Shown: one piece after another, positions 7,606 to 15,408 of the stretch
Layout of the letters: every line of letters begins with the position of its first letter
How positions within the stretch are numbered: the first letter of the stretch is position 1
Source: CAZVWW01 sp964631265
Lineage (GTDB): Bacteria > Thermotogota > Thermotogae > MWEM01
Length of the DNA: 20,598 nucleotides
NCBI GenBank assembly: GCA_964631265.1
Contig: CAZVWW010000034.1
Coordinates: 1 to 20,598 of the forward strand
Direction: 5' to 3'
Program-made: the position numbers and the translations under genes
Notes under the pieces: generated by a model
The model's database searches: none
Told to the model about the DNA's origin: nothing
What the model saw: the letters and a program-made list of their open reading frames with translations, nothing else

Positions 7606-8182
7606 TTGTGCCTATTGTCACAATGCAGTCCTGAAGCAAAAAATCGAAGGCAGATACACAGAAAAGGCAATACTTGATTTCTTTTACAAACGAAAAAAGA
7701 TGCTGGACGCCCTCGTGATAACCGGGGGCGAACCAACATTATACAAGGGTGAATTATTGAGTTTTGCAGAGCGATTCAAACGGAAATTTCCCGACAAGCT
7801 GTTGAAGATCGACTCAAACGGGTCAAACCCGGCGCTTCTCAAGCAGTTGGCAGAATGGGCTGATTTTTGTGCTGTGGATTTAAAATCCGACGATTATTCG
7901 TCCTTTTCAAACACATCAATTGATACCATAAAAAAATCAATCTCTGTTCTAAAAGCATTTTCTGATCATGAAGTAAGGATAACCTGCTATCCTCCGTATG
8001 TAAACGATAAAAACATTAAGTCAATGTTAAGTATGGTAAAATCTAAGGGAGTTAGACAGGTTGCCATTCAGCAATACAATCCGATTGACGATCATCAGGA
8101 ACAGTATTCACCCCGCCGGCTTAAACGGTTTGCCCGGTATTTCGAGGAGACCGGTATCAAGACTGTCATCAGGGGTGTATGA
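7517..8182 (+). CDS. nrdG: NrdD-activating radical-SAM protein NrdG
   Basis: This activase uses a [4Fe-4S] cluster and S-adenosylmethionine to place the glycyl radical on NrdD. The 221-residue protein has the radical-SAM motif CNFDCAYC (C27, C31, C34) and the SAM-contact GGEP (70-73), followed by DSNGSNP and VDLKSDD. Its N-terminus (FAGWEKLSLTDYP) is typical of the NrdG-type activases that pair with ATP-cone NrdDs. I chose the ATG at 7517 rather than 7493 because GAAGAAGGTGAG lies right before it and family members begin at this point. The gene overlaps the nrdD frame by 89 bases. Its stop (8180-8182) overlaps the GTG of the next gene in GTGTATGA, suggesting translational coupling. Confidence 0.93.
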   Translation: MKFAGWEKLSLTDYPEKMATTLFTSGCNFDCAYCHNAVLKQKIEGRYTEKAILDFFYKRKKMLDALVITGGEPTLYKGELLSFAERFKRKFPDKLLKIDSNGSNPALLKQLAEWADFCAVDLKSDDYSSFSNTSIDTIKKSISVLKAFSDHEVRITCYPPYVNDKNIKSMLSMVKSKGVRQVAIQQYNPIDDHQEQYSPRRLKRFARYFEETGIKTVIRGV

Positions 8183-10691
8183 CCAGAGAATTGAACGGAG
8201 GGTTAGTATCGGGGACAGAAGAACAGAGGCGGCACATTATCTGAGAGAGTCCAGGAAATCATTTTACGATAATATATCTCTGGAAAAGGCGCTAGACTGC
8301 TCCGGGAGAGCACTGGAGATAATGGGGGTTGTCAATCAGACCCATACCATGCTCGCGTGGCATATCTTCCTGCTGATTTGTGCAGATGACAAGGCCTACA
8401 AGAAGTGGATCAAGAAGATAACGCTGAATCAACGCACCATGCCCCTCTTTTTGTGGAGCCTCTACAAAGAGGGCAAGATAAAGCAGGCCATCCTTCTCTT
8501 TGATGAGCACAAGGCCAATATCTGTGATGATGAAAAACGGAGATTCTGGAATTATTTGAATGTCTATTTCTATGCACTCCTCTTGTATAAGAGGGGCCAG
8601 ACCGAGAACGCCTTCGCGATACTGACAAAATTTATAAAGGACCTGCAGGCACGACCTCTCCCGGAGAGAATCAGATTGCTTGTAGCAAAGGCCTATTATC
8701 TCCTCGGGGATTATTATCAGAGGCGGGGGAAGGTGACACTTGCCGAGGCAATGATGAAAAAGGCGTTTCAGATCGTTGAGACGACAAGGCTGTACTTCTT
8801 AAGTGCTGAGGTCTATCTGAAGATCGCCGAGTTTTACAACACCCACTTCCCACAGAACAAGGGGTTGAAGATCCTTGAAAGGGTTTCTCAGATCCTCGAA
8901 TATGCCGCCGACCAAAAAGCCTTTCTGGACAACGAACTGGCCTGGGCCTATAATTTTCTTTACAAAGGGGACAGTGAGAATTTCTGGATGCGCATAAAGA
9001 ATGTCCAGAAGAACGCTGAAAGATATCACTACACGAATAATCTGGCCAATTCATTTATCCTGGAGGCCCTATTCCACCTCTATAACAAGGATGCGCAAAA
9101 AGCGGACAGACATGTTTTAAAGGCCTTTGAGTACGCAGAGAACGAGGAATTGAAGAAAAAAAGCCAACGTTTGAGTGTTATCATACCACTCTTCCTCGGC
9201 AAAGGCGAAGAAATGGAAAGGAGATACAGCGATTTCGGGTTTAAATTTGAGGAGTACGGATTCGAACGATTGTTGAACCTCCATTACACAACGGATCGCG
9301 ATGAAATTCTGGGTTACTTTAAGATATGCGATAAGAACAAAGAACTCTGGTACGAAGAGACCTGCTTGAGTTATTGTGAGAAGCTCACTGAAACAATTCC
9401 CGAGATCTTTCAGAACTCTTTAAAGAAATACATCGCCAGGTTAAATATCACAACTCAGACCCTCTCTCTGGCAATCTGTTATGAGGCGCTGGGAAGGTCC
9501 TATATCTATCAAAAACGCGTTAATGAAGCAGAGGAACTGTTAAGAAACGCCCTCTCACTGTATAAGAAGACCGGATTTTTCAATGCGGCGAAGGTTCTGG
9601 ACGAGATCACTCCCGGGCTGGCCGAAAACTTAAAAGAGTTGAGAAACAGTGTTGAAGAATCGATGGAAAAGAACGGCGATGAGGATGAGGTCAAGACTTT
9701 TCAAGATTGTAAGGTACTCTGCAACAGGAATATCAAAAGACTGAAGTCTTATGAGGAGATCATGTCTTTTGCCAGAAATATCGAGATTTCGGACGATCTT
9801 GAAGAGACCCTGAAGCAGATCCTGTATTGGTTTTGCAGCCTTGTGAAAGTTCAAAGTGGTACCGTCCTTTTGCTAAAAGAAACGGAGAATATCTCCCGGG
9901 TTGATCTTGAGTTTAAGAAAAAAGGATCCAGGAAACCACTTGAGGAAATCGTTAACAGCTCCAACTGTTTTAAAACAGAACCACTGGAGATCAAACGAAC
10001 CTATATCATTGATGCCAATCAATCGCTCATCATTTATCTCAAAAACGACCAATCTCCCTTAATTGTCCCCGAAAGAAAAGAAAGGCTTGAATACGTCCTC
10101 TCGGAAATAGAACCCGTCATTGGCCTTTTGATCAAAAACGCCCTCTTCTTCAGGACGAGTATGTTTGACGGTCTGACAAAGCTCTACAGCCGGTGGTATT
10201 ATCAGGAGCGTTTAAAAGAAGAGTTTGACAAGGCCCTCAGATACGAGATGCCCATCTGCTACATCATGGGGGATCTTGATTCTTTCAAGTCGATCAACGA
10301 CACTTATGGCCATTCAACGGGGGATGAGGTCTTGAAAGAGGTTGCCGGTGTTTTTCTGAAGTCGACGAGAAGATTTGATATTGTCTCGAGATACGGCGGA
10401 GAGGAATTTGCCCTCATCCTTCCAAACACAAAAGGCGGCGAAGGGTTCAAAGTGGCGGAAAAGATACGGCGGGCAATCGCCTCGATCAACCTGTTTCCCT
10501 TTCAAGTAACAATGAGTTTCGGACTGGATTCAATGGTTGCCGGAGAATACGGCCTGCCATCACAGTTGGAGATCAACGCGGATAAGGCTTTATATATATC
10601 CAAGAATAACGGAAAGAACCGGACGACCGTTTTTCAGAAAAACAGCTTGAATCCTTTAGAAGCGGGAAATGATTTTGACCTGGATATCTAA
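8175..10691 (+). CDS. TPR/GAF-like/GGDEF diguanylate cyclase
   Basis: This is a predicted cytoplasmic diguanylate cyclase making c-di-GMP under control of its N-terminal sensor. From the GTG at 8175 it has about 838 residues. Residues 1 to about 490 are helical and TPR-like (ALLLYKRGQTENAFAIL, YLLGDYYQRRGKVTLAEAM, LGRSYIYQKRVNEAEELL). About 510-650 look like a GAF-type sensor. The GGDEF domain occupies about 660-820, with GDLDSFKSIND, the intact catalytic motif GGEEF (741-745) and an inhibitory I-site RRFD five residues before it. It should therefore be active and product-inhibited. No transmembrane segment is evident. GTG was chosen because it lies in GTGTATGA with the nrdG stop; the farther upstream ATG at 8061 would overlap nrdG by more than 120 bases. 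The last 4 bases overlap the convergent protease gene. Confidence 0.88.
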   Translation: MYDQRIERRVSIGDRRTEAAHYLRESRKSFYDNISLEKALDCSGRALEIMGVVNQTHTMLAWHIFLLICADDKAYKKWIKKITLNQRTMPLFLWSLYKEGKIKQAILLFDEHKANICDDEKRRFWNYLNVYFYALLLYKRGQTENAFAILTKFIKDLQARPLPERIRLLVAKAYYLLGDYYQRRGKVTLAEAMMKKAFQIVETTRLYFLSAEVYLKIAEFYNTHFPQNKGLKILERVSQILEYAADQKAFLDNELAWAYNFLYKGDSENFWMRIKNVQKNAERYHYTNNLANSFILEALFHLYNKDAQKADRHVLKAFEYAENEELKKKSQRLSVIIPLFLGKGEEMERRYSDFGFKFEEYGFERLLNLHYTTDRDEILGYFKICDKNKELWYEETCLSYCEKLTETIPEIFQNSLKKYIARLNITTQTLSLAICYEALGRSYIYQKRVNEAEELLRNALSLYKKTGFFNAAKVLDEITPGLAENLKELRNSVEESMEKNGDEDEVKTFQDCKVLCNRNIKRLKSYEEIMSFARNIEISDDLEETLKQILYWFCSLVKVQSGTVLLLKETENISRVDLEFKKKGSRKPLEEIVNSSNCFKTEPLEIKRTYIIDANQSLIIYLKNDQSPLIVPERKERLEYVLSEIEPVIGLLIKNALFFRTSMFDGLTKLYSRWYYQERLKEEFDKALRYEMPICYIMGDLDSFKSINDTYGHSTGDEVLKEVAGVFLKSTRRFDIVSRYGGEEFALILPNTKGGEGFKVAEKIRRAIASINLFPFQVTMSFGLDSMVAGEYGLPSQLEINADKALYISKNNGKNRTTVFQKNSLNPLEAGNDFDLDI

Positions 10692-11503
10692 TCATTCTTC
10701 CAGTATTCCTTGCCATATATCCTTTCGAGGTCTTTAATATTGATATCTTTGATATTTCTTCTCCTGATGAGGATGTAAATCCCCATAAAGATTACCACCA
10801 ATGCCGGCAGAGCCCAGCTCAATTGAAGTGTTATAAACGAGAAAACGGAAAAGATGATCTTCTGCCTTTTCCAATTGGCATAAACGGTTTTAAAATCCTT
10901 TCCCGGCGTTATTGCCGCTTTAAACTCACCTGTTTCTTTGATATCCTCCAGGATTTGATTAAAATGTTCTTCCAAACCGATTTTCGAATCAAGATAGTAG
11001 AAGAAATCGGCCAAAAAGGAATAGTACCTTGCAAAGGCATCCCCGGAAGGGTAGTCCTTTCTGCTGATAACATCAATCTCATCCAGCAGGGAGACTGGAT
11101 TCAGCTTCTCAATGTTTTTGGTACTGTGGTTCTCATACCAGACGGCCAACCCTTCAAGAAACCAGAGCGGTGCGCTTTTTATCTGGTTTGAGAAAAGCCA
11201 CTGAAAGGTAAAGAGATGCATCATCTCATGGCGCAGCAGCGAGGGGATCTTTTCCGTGACCGGCGTCATGAAGAGATAATAAGTCTTTCCATCAAATGAG
11301 GCCTCTCCACTGGCCCCTAACTGTCTCTTCCTCTCAATTGTGATCTCAACCGGATATTCAAGCCCGATTCCCCATAATTCTTGAAGTTCCTCGTAATTGC
11401 TTTGAATCAGAGGATTGATGTAATTCTTCAGGTAAAGGGGTGTTTCCCTGTCATAGGAGTAATTCAATTCAGCGAAACCGTACAGGGTCATGGTTAATAA
11501 CAC
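10688..11503 (-). CDS. Membrane-anchored zinc protease of the gluzincin (peptidase MA-like) type
   Basis: The protein has RHEMMH with the zinc motif HEMMH (92-96), followed by LWFLEGLAVWYE with E117 as probable third zinc ligand. This HExxH...E layout is seen in peptidase MA-type gluzincins. A C-terminal transmembrane helix (about 215-245) is followed by RRRN, so the catalytic domain should be outside with a short cytoplasmic tail. The given start is GTG at 11501-11503 (271 residues), but it cuts into the signal sequence. A CTG at 11522-11524, seven codons upstream, has AAGAGG six bases before it and would give a textbook signal peptide (KKVLLLVLLTMTLYGFA). The true start may be that CTG. The substrate is unknown. 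It lies downstream of the H-NOX chemoreceptor terminator, so it likely has its own weak promoter. Confidence 0.85.
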   Translation of the reverse strand: MLLTMTLYGFAELNYSYDRETPLYLKNYINPLIQSNYEELQELWGIGLEYPVEITIERKRQLGASGEASFDGKTYYLFMTPVTEKIPSLLRHEMMHLFTFQWLFSNQIKSAPLWFLEGLAVWYENHSTKNIEKLNPVSLLDEIDVISRKDYPSGDAFARYYSFLADFFYYLDSKIGLEEHFNQILEDIKETGEFKAAITPGKDFKTVYANWKRQKIIFSVFSFITLQLSWALPALVVIFMGIYILIRRRNIKDINIKDLERIYGKEYWKND

Positions 11504-11589
11504 AAGCAGTAATACCTTTTTCAGTATTGTCCTCTTAATCTTCTGTGATGCCTCCCTTTAATCGATAATCCGAACGAACAGGTTTATTC

Positions 11590-11618
11590 AAAAAAACAAG
11601 GGGGAAACGCCCCCTTGT
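11590..11618 (-). terminator. Rho-independent terminator of the H-NOX chemoreceptor gene
   Basis: On the minus strand a 9-bp perfect stem ACAAGGGGG/CCCCCTTGT with a 5-nt loop is followed directly by TTTTTTT. It lies about 30 bases after the chemoreceptor stop codon, so it ends that transcript before the protease gene. Confidence 0.93.
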
Positions 11619-11649
11619 AGATAACTTTATCGTCGAGAGAGTCTGTTCA

Positions 11650-13470
11650 CTACATGTTGATGTTTTCAAAGTATTCATCCAGGCTGGCGATGAACTTGCC
11701 GATCTTTTCAACACTTTCAAGGACATCGTTGACATCGCTGAGGAATTTCTGTATCGAAGCGCTTATCTCTTCGGCAGTGGCGGAACTCTCCTCGGAGATG
11801 GCCAGCAGGTTTTCGATGCTGGACGAGACCTTGTCAAGTTTCTCCGCATCTTCCTGAAGATGGAGGATGATCTCGTTCAAATCTGATGAAATATTAGATA
11901 TGTTGTTACTCGATTCTTTGTTTTTGATGGAATTCTCTTTAAGATTGGTGGATTGTTTTTTCATGTTTTCAAACTGTCCCATCAACCGCTCAATCAATGT
12001 GTTGATTCCCTCGGAGATCTCTTTTAAGAAGGTGGCGATCTGGTCGGCTGAGCTCCGGCTCTCTTCTGCGAGTTTACGGATCTCATCAGCCACAACGCTG
12101 AAGCCTTTTCCGGCCTCACCACTCCTGGCAGCCTCTATTGCAGCGTTTAAGGCAAGAAGATTGGTCTGATCGGCGATATCAGTTACCGTGTCCGCAATCC
12201 CCATAATCTTGCTGGCCTGATCCTGCAAAGTCTTTCCAACCCCTACGAGTTCATCAAACTGCTCACTCATATCCTGAATCCCCACGGCAGAATTCTCAAC
12301 GCTCTTAGCCGAATCGAGAATGGATTTGACCGCATCGTTCAGCGAATTCACCATGTTCGTCTCTTTTTCGACAATGTCATTCAAGGTGTTGACGTTGGTA
12401 CTGACTGCTTCGGAGATGGATTCAGTATCCGTGCTGATGTCAACCGCTGTGGTGGCAACCTGATTGGACAGCTCACTCATGGTGCTGGTCAGATTTCTCA
12501 TTTCTTTTGCAGAATCGGAAATCTTAGAATTAAACGCCTCTATCTCCTGGAGATCTCCGGATAACCCGTTCATTAATTCTTTTGATTCAACATTGGCGGT
12601 ATTATACTGATCGAATATCTCTTTGAAATGTTTTTCGCCGTTAAACATGATAGGGGTATCATAGTCCTTTTCTTTCATCATCTGGAAAGCGTCCTTGACC
12701 TCCGAGAGCCCATTTTTGATAACTTTGAAGCTGAAAAAGCCCATAAGACTTGTTACCCCTGCTGTGATAACGGATGCAAGCCATGTTTGCGGGATGTATT
12801 TAAATGAGAAGTAGGCTGCAGCACCTATAATTACCGGGAAGAAAACAGAAAAAACGATGAGGAGATTCTTTGTGACTCCGAATGCCATCCATTTAAACCC
12901 CTTCAGTTTTGGAAATTTTCCGTATTCTTTCTGTGCGGTTATCTTTACTCTCAGTTTTTCCCCGCCTTCATCACTTTTCCCGTCTTCCAATACCTCTGTC
13001 TCCAACGGATCGTTAAAAAACTCTCCGGCTCCTTCAAGGAGTCCGAGGAAGTAATAGGAATAGCTGCGGTGTGAACGGTATATCATCTCAGCCGTCTTCG
13101 GTCCGGTCTGCTCAAAGATGAGTCTTGGTGGACTCGCCCCCTGGACTCTCTTGGTCAGAATGGCATGGACCATATCCATAGCGGAAAGAAAGGAAAGGAC
13201 TCCGGGCTTCTTAAAGTACTCAGGATACCATCCCCTGAAGGTTGTGATATTCTTCTTTCCCGTTTTTCTCCAGAATTCCTCTCTGGAGGTGTTTATCTTC
13301 TTTGCCAGTTCTTCGGAAAGGGATTTTATTTTCTTCTCATCAAAATCCTCAAGCGGTGTGAACGTTCTTTCCGGATCAATCCCCAATTTCTGTGATACCT
13401 CGTTGACGTTTTTCTCGCCAAACAAGTCTTTCCAAGTTTCAATCCATATGTTGACCAACATGCCTTTCAC
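11650..13470 (-). CDS. H-NOX (heme NO/O2-binding) chemoreceptor fusion
   Basis: This is a predicted gas-sensing methyl-accepting chemotaxis protein of 606 residues. Residues 1 to about 180 are an H-NOX heme domain with proximal ligand H102, the heme-propionate motif Y131-x-S133-x-R135 and P115 of the heme-bending segment GASPPRL. The distal-pocket residues W9, N74 and Y140 have the same identities and numbers as the O2-binding H-NOX of Thermoanaerobacter/Caldanaerobacter tengcongensis, as I recall it. Two transmembrane helices (about 203-222 and 229-250) form a hairpin with almost no outer loop, so sensing is intracellular. The rest is a long coiled coil with the signalling tip DQTNLLALNAAIEAARSGE, which contacts CheA/CheW. 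The start is GTG at 13470 (H-NOX proteins begin MKG), with GGAGG 12 bases upstream. No che genes are nearby. Confidence 0.94.
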   Translation of the reverse strand: MKGMLVNIWIETWKDLFGEKNVNEVSQKLGIDPERTFTPLEDFDEKKIKSLSEELAKKINTSREEFWRKTGKKNITTFRGWYPEYFKKPGVLSFLSAMDMVHAILTKRVQGASPPRLIFEQTGPKTAEMIYRSHRSYSYYFLGLLEGAGEFFNDPLETEVLEDGKSDEGGEKLRVKITAQKEYGKFPKLKGFKWMAFGVTKNLLIVFSVFFPVIIGAAAYFSFKYIPQTWLASVITAGVTSLMGFFSFKVIKNGLSEVKDAFQMMKEKDYDTPIMFNGEKHFKEIFDQYNTANVESKELMNGLSGDLQEIEAFNSKISDSAKEMRNLTSTMSELSNQVATTAVDISTDTESISEAVSTNVNTLNDIVEKETNMVNSLNDAVKSILDSAKSVENSAVGIQDMSEQFDELVGVGKTLQDQASKIMGIADTVTDIADQTNLLALNAAIEAARSGEAGKGFSVVADEIRKLAEESRSSADQIATFLKEISEGINTLIERLMGQFENMKKQSTNLKENSIKNKESSNNISNISSDLNEIILHLQEDAEKLDKVSSSIENLLAISEESSATAEEISASIQKFLSDVNDVLESVEKIGKFIASLDEYFENINM

Positions 13471-13508
13471 TGGGAAATCACTCCTCCATTATGAACTGTT
13501 GTTTTTTA

Positions 13509-13517
13509 ATTATAGCA
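13509..13517 (-). promoter_or_regulatory. Extended -10 promoter of the H-NOX chemoreceptor gene
   Basis: The minus strand reads TGCTATAAT, a perfect -10 with the TGn extension, in the 69-bp gap between cysK and the chemoreceptor. No good -35 is visible, which is acceptable for an extended -10 promoter. It suggests independent transcription from cysK. Confidence 0.65.
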
Positions 13518-13539
13518 TAAAGTCCGGTTCATAAAAGAA

Positions 13540-14436
13540 TCAGTTCTTTTGAAAGAGCTTTGTACTGAGATATTTCTCCCCTCTGTCTGGAAAAATGACA
13601 ACAACCGTTCCGGTTTTGAGGTCGTTTACAACATTTAAAGCCGCTTTCATTGCCGCTCCGCTGCTCATGCCGACGAATATTCCCTCTTCGAGGATAATTC
13701 TTCTCGCCATTGTGATCGCATCTTCACTTTCGATGTATATCGATTCATCGATTAAAGCTGGATCGTAGAGTTCAGGGATCACGGCTTCTTCCATATTTTT
13801 CAACCCCTGGATATAATGTCCTTTTACGGGATGTGCCTCTATGATTTTGATATTGGGATTGTTTTCTTTCAACCCTTTCCCAACCCCCATGATTGTTCCG
13901 GATGTTCCAATTGATGAAACCAGATGCGTGATTGTGCCATTGGTATCTTTCCATAGTTCCTCTGCAGTGGTTTTATAATGAGCCAGCTTGTTGTATTTGT
14001 TGGAAAACTGATAAGGAAGGAAGTATTTTTCTGGATATGCAGCAATCAACGCTTTGACCTTTTGAATAGCGCCATCTGTTCCATTTTCAGCCGGTGTCAG
14101 TGTTACCGTTGCCCCGAATGCTTCAATCATCATACGGCGTTCCATCGAGACTTTCTCGCTCATTACGATCTCAACACGATAGCCCTTGACCGCCCCGATC
14201 ATCGCAATACCAATCCCGGTGTTGCCCGAAGTTGGTTCAATGATCGTCTTGTCTTTTGTCAGCTCTCCCGATGTCTCAGCCTGTTCAATCATCTTTAGCG
14301 CTATTCTGTCTTTTATACTGCCGGTTGGATTAAACCCCTCAACCTTGGCCAGCATCTCAACATCCTTGTTCGGGTTAAGTTTATTGATCTTCACCAACGG
14401 TGTTGCCCCTATGGTTTGAAGAATATTTCTATACAT
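13540..14436 (-). CDS. cysK: Cysteine synthase (PLP-dependent O-acetylserine sulfhydrylase family)
   Basis: The enzyme makes cysteine from an activated serine (O-acetylserine or O-phosphoserine) and sulfide. The 298 residues contain PTGSIKDR, with K42 as the pyridoxal-phosphate lysine, the substrate loop PTSGNTG (68-74), the phosphate-binding GTSGT (177-181) and SSG (258-260) near the pyridine nitrogen. The length and motifs fit the CysK/CysM fold family. GTSGT instead of the GTGGT of classical CysK leaves CysM-type or O-phosphoserine use open. The ATG at 14436 has GAGGTGA four bases upstream. It is divergent from the nitroreductase gene, and a palindrome (14478-14495) lies between them. The gene is followed at 69 bp by the chemoreceptor, which has its own promoter. 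Confidence 0.93.
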   Translation of the reverse strand: MYRNILQTIGATPLVKINKLNPNKDVEMLAKVEGFNPTGSIKDRIALKMIEQAETSGELTKDKTIIEPTSGNTGIGIAMIGAVKGYRVEIVMSEKVSMERRMMIEAFGATVTLTPAENGTDGAIQKVKALIAAYPEKYFLPYQFSNKYNKLAHYKTTAEELWKDTNGTITHLVSSIGTSGTIMGVGKGLKENNPNIKIIEAHPVKGHYIQGLKNMEEAVIPELYDPALIDESIYIESEDAITMARRIILEEGIFVGMSSGAAMKAALNVVNDLKTGTVVVIFPDRGEKYLSTKLFQKN

Positions 14437-14477
14437 ATCATCACCTCATTCTTAGAAGACGTAAACAAAGTGATAGA

Positions 14478-14495
14478 AGTTCAAATTATTGAACT
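14478..14495. repeat. Interrupted palindrome in the cysK/nitroreductase divergent region
   Basis: AGTTCAA-ATTA-TTGAACT has perfect 7-bp arms around a 4-bp centre. It is about 42 bp from the cysK start and 35 bp upstream of the nitroreductase -10. The size fits a dimeric regulator's operator; the regulator is unknown. Confidence 0.6.
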
Positions 14496-14526
14496 GAGCA
14501 TTTGTCATCGTTTCCGGTTAAGGAAA

Positions 14527-14535
14527 TGATATAAT
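14527..14535 (+). promoter_or_regulatory. Extended -10 promoter of the nitroreductase gene
   Basis: TGATATAAT is a perfect TATAAT with the TGn extension, 39 bases before the ATG at 14575. There is no clear -35 at normal spacing. Confidence 0.65.
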
Positions 14536-14574
14536 AATACGGAAATAAAACCAATCCCATTCAGAGGTGATAAA

Positions 14575-15345
14575 ATGGAAAAAAGGATTCAAGAAGGCAG
14601 AGAGTTTTTAAAATCGAAGAAGTTTGAGTTGTTGTCAAAGAAGATTAAATCGGATCAACAGCAGGGCGCTGCTCAACCACCGCTTGAGAAAACGGTCAGG
14701 AAAAACGGCATTCTCTTCAAACTTCCCGATCCGAAAGAAGCAAAACTTAAGACGCGGGACTTCACAGAGATTGTTGAAAAGAGAAAGAGCCACAGAGTCT
14801 TTTCAGAAGAGCCGTTATCCCTGGAAGAACTCTCTTATTTGTTGTGGGCCACACAAGGCGTGAAAGACATTAAGGGCGATAACTATGCAACCATCCGGAC
14901 AGTCCCCTCCGCCGGGGCAAGACATCCGTTCGAGACCTATCTCTGGGTCAACAGTGTCGAAGGATTGGAAAAGGGTCTCTACAGGTATCTGGCCCTTGAC
15001 CATAAGCTGGCTTTTATTAAAGAAGGGGATTTCTCGGCCGAGATCAGCGAAGCGTCAATGGGGCAGAAGTTCGTTGGGAATGCAGCGGTCACCTTTGTCT
15101 GGTCCGTTATCCCCTATCGGGGTGAATGGCGATATGATGTCGGGTCACACAAACCGATCCTGATCGATTCAGGTCATGTATGCCAGAACCTCTATCTGGC
15201 CAGTGAGGCCCTGGGACTTGGAACATGTGCTATAGCCGCTTATTTTCAGAGACCGCTTGATGATCTTTTTGATCTCGAGGGTGAAGATGAATTCTGTGTC
15301 TATCTCGCACCGGTCGGGCATCCGAAGGATAAATCAGCCGGATAA
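14575..15345 (+). CDS. SagB/ThcOx-type nitroreductase family FMN oxidoreductase
   Basis: The 256-residue protein belongs to the nitroreductase superfamily. RKSHRVFSEEPLSLEELSYLLW is its FMN-binding start, and SAGARHPFETYLWV plus EGLEKGLYRY are typical of the SagB/thiazoline-dehydrogenase-like branch. ALGLGTCAIAAY near the C-terminus is the second FMN contact region. SagB proper oxidises azolines in ribosomal peptide natural products, but no cyclodehydratase (SagC/SagD) or precursor peptide is visible here. A stand-alone NAD(P)H-linked flavin reductase of unknown substrate is more likely. The ATG at 14575 is preceded by AGAGGTGA. The gene ends 19 bp before the tetR promoter, so read-through into the tetR/amylase pair is possible. 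Confidence 0.88.
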   Translation: MEKRIQEGREFLKSKKFELLSKKIKSDQQQGAAQPPLEKTVRKNGILFKLPDPKEAKLKTRDFTEIVEKRKSHRVFSEEPLSLEELSYLLWATQGVKDIKGDNYATIRTVPSAGARHPFETYLWVNSVEGLEKGLYRYLALDHKLAFIKEGDFSAEISEASMGQKFVGNAAVTFVWSVIPYRGEWRYDVGSHKPILIDSGHVCQNLYLASEALGLGTCAIAAYFQRPLDDLFDLEGEDEFCVYLAPVGHPKDKSAG

Positions 15346-15363
15346 TCCCGTAAAAGATAACGC

Positions 15364-15392
15364 TTGACAAAACGTATACCGTATGGTATATT
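15364..15392 (+). promoter_or_regulatory. Promoter of the tetR gene
   Basis: TTGACA (15364-15369) and TATATT (15387-15392) are separated by 17 bases. The tetR ATG is at 15409, so the leader is very short (about 10 nt), with a ribosome-binding site GGTGAG. The operator palindrome fills the spacer. Confidence 0.9.
15375..15390. promoter_or_regulatory. TetR operator copy 1 (within the tetR promoter)
   Basis: TATACC-GTAT-GGTATA is a perfect inverted repeat of 6-bp arms in the spacer between -35 and -10, running into the -10. A repressor bound here must block RNA polymerase, so negative autoregulation is expected. The same motif recurs at 15991-16008. Confidence 0.88.
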
Positions 15393-15408
15393 GTTTTCGG
15401 TGAGTGAA

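Noticed and set aside
8061..8174. Upstream ATG for the GGDEF protein
   Set aside because: It would overlap nrdG by over 120 bases with an Arg/Pro-rich out-of-frame sequence; the GTG at 8175 couples to the nrdG stop.
15364..15408. Longer N-terminus for the first TetR starting at TTG 15364
   Set aside because: That TTG is the -35 box of the promoter, so it lies upstream of the transcript; the ATG at 15409 matches TetR starts.
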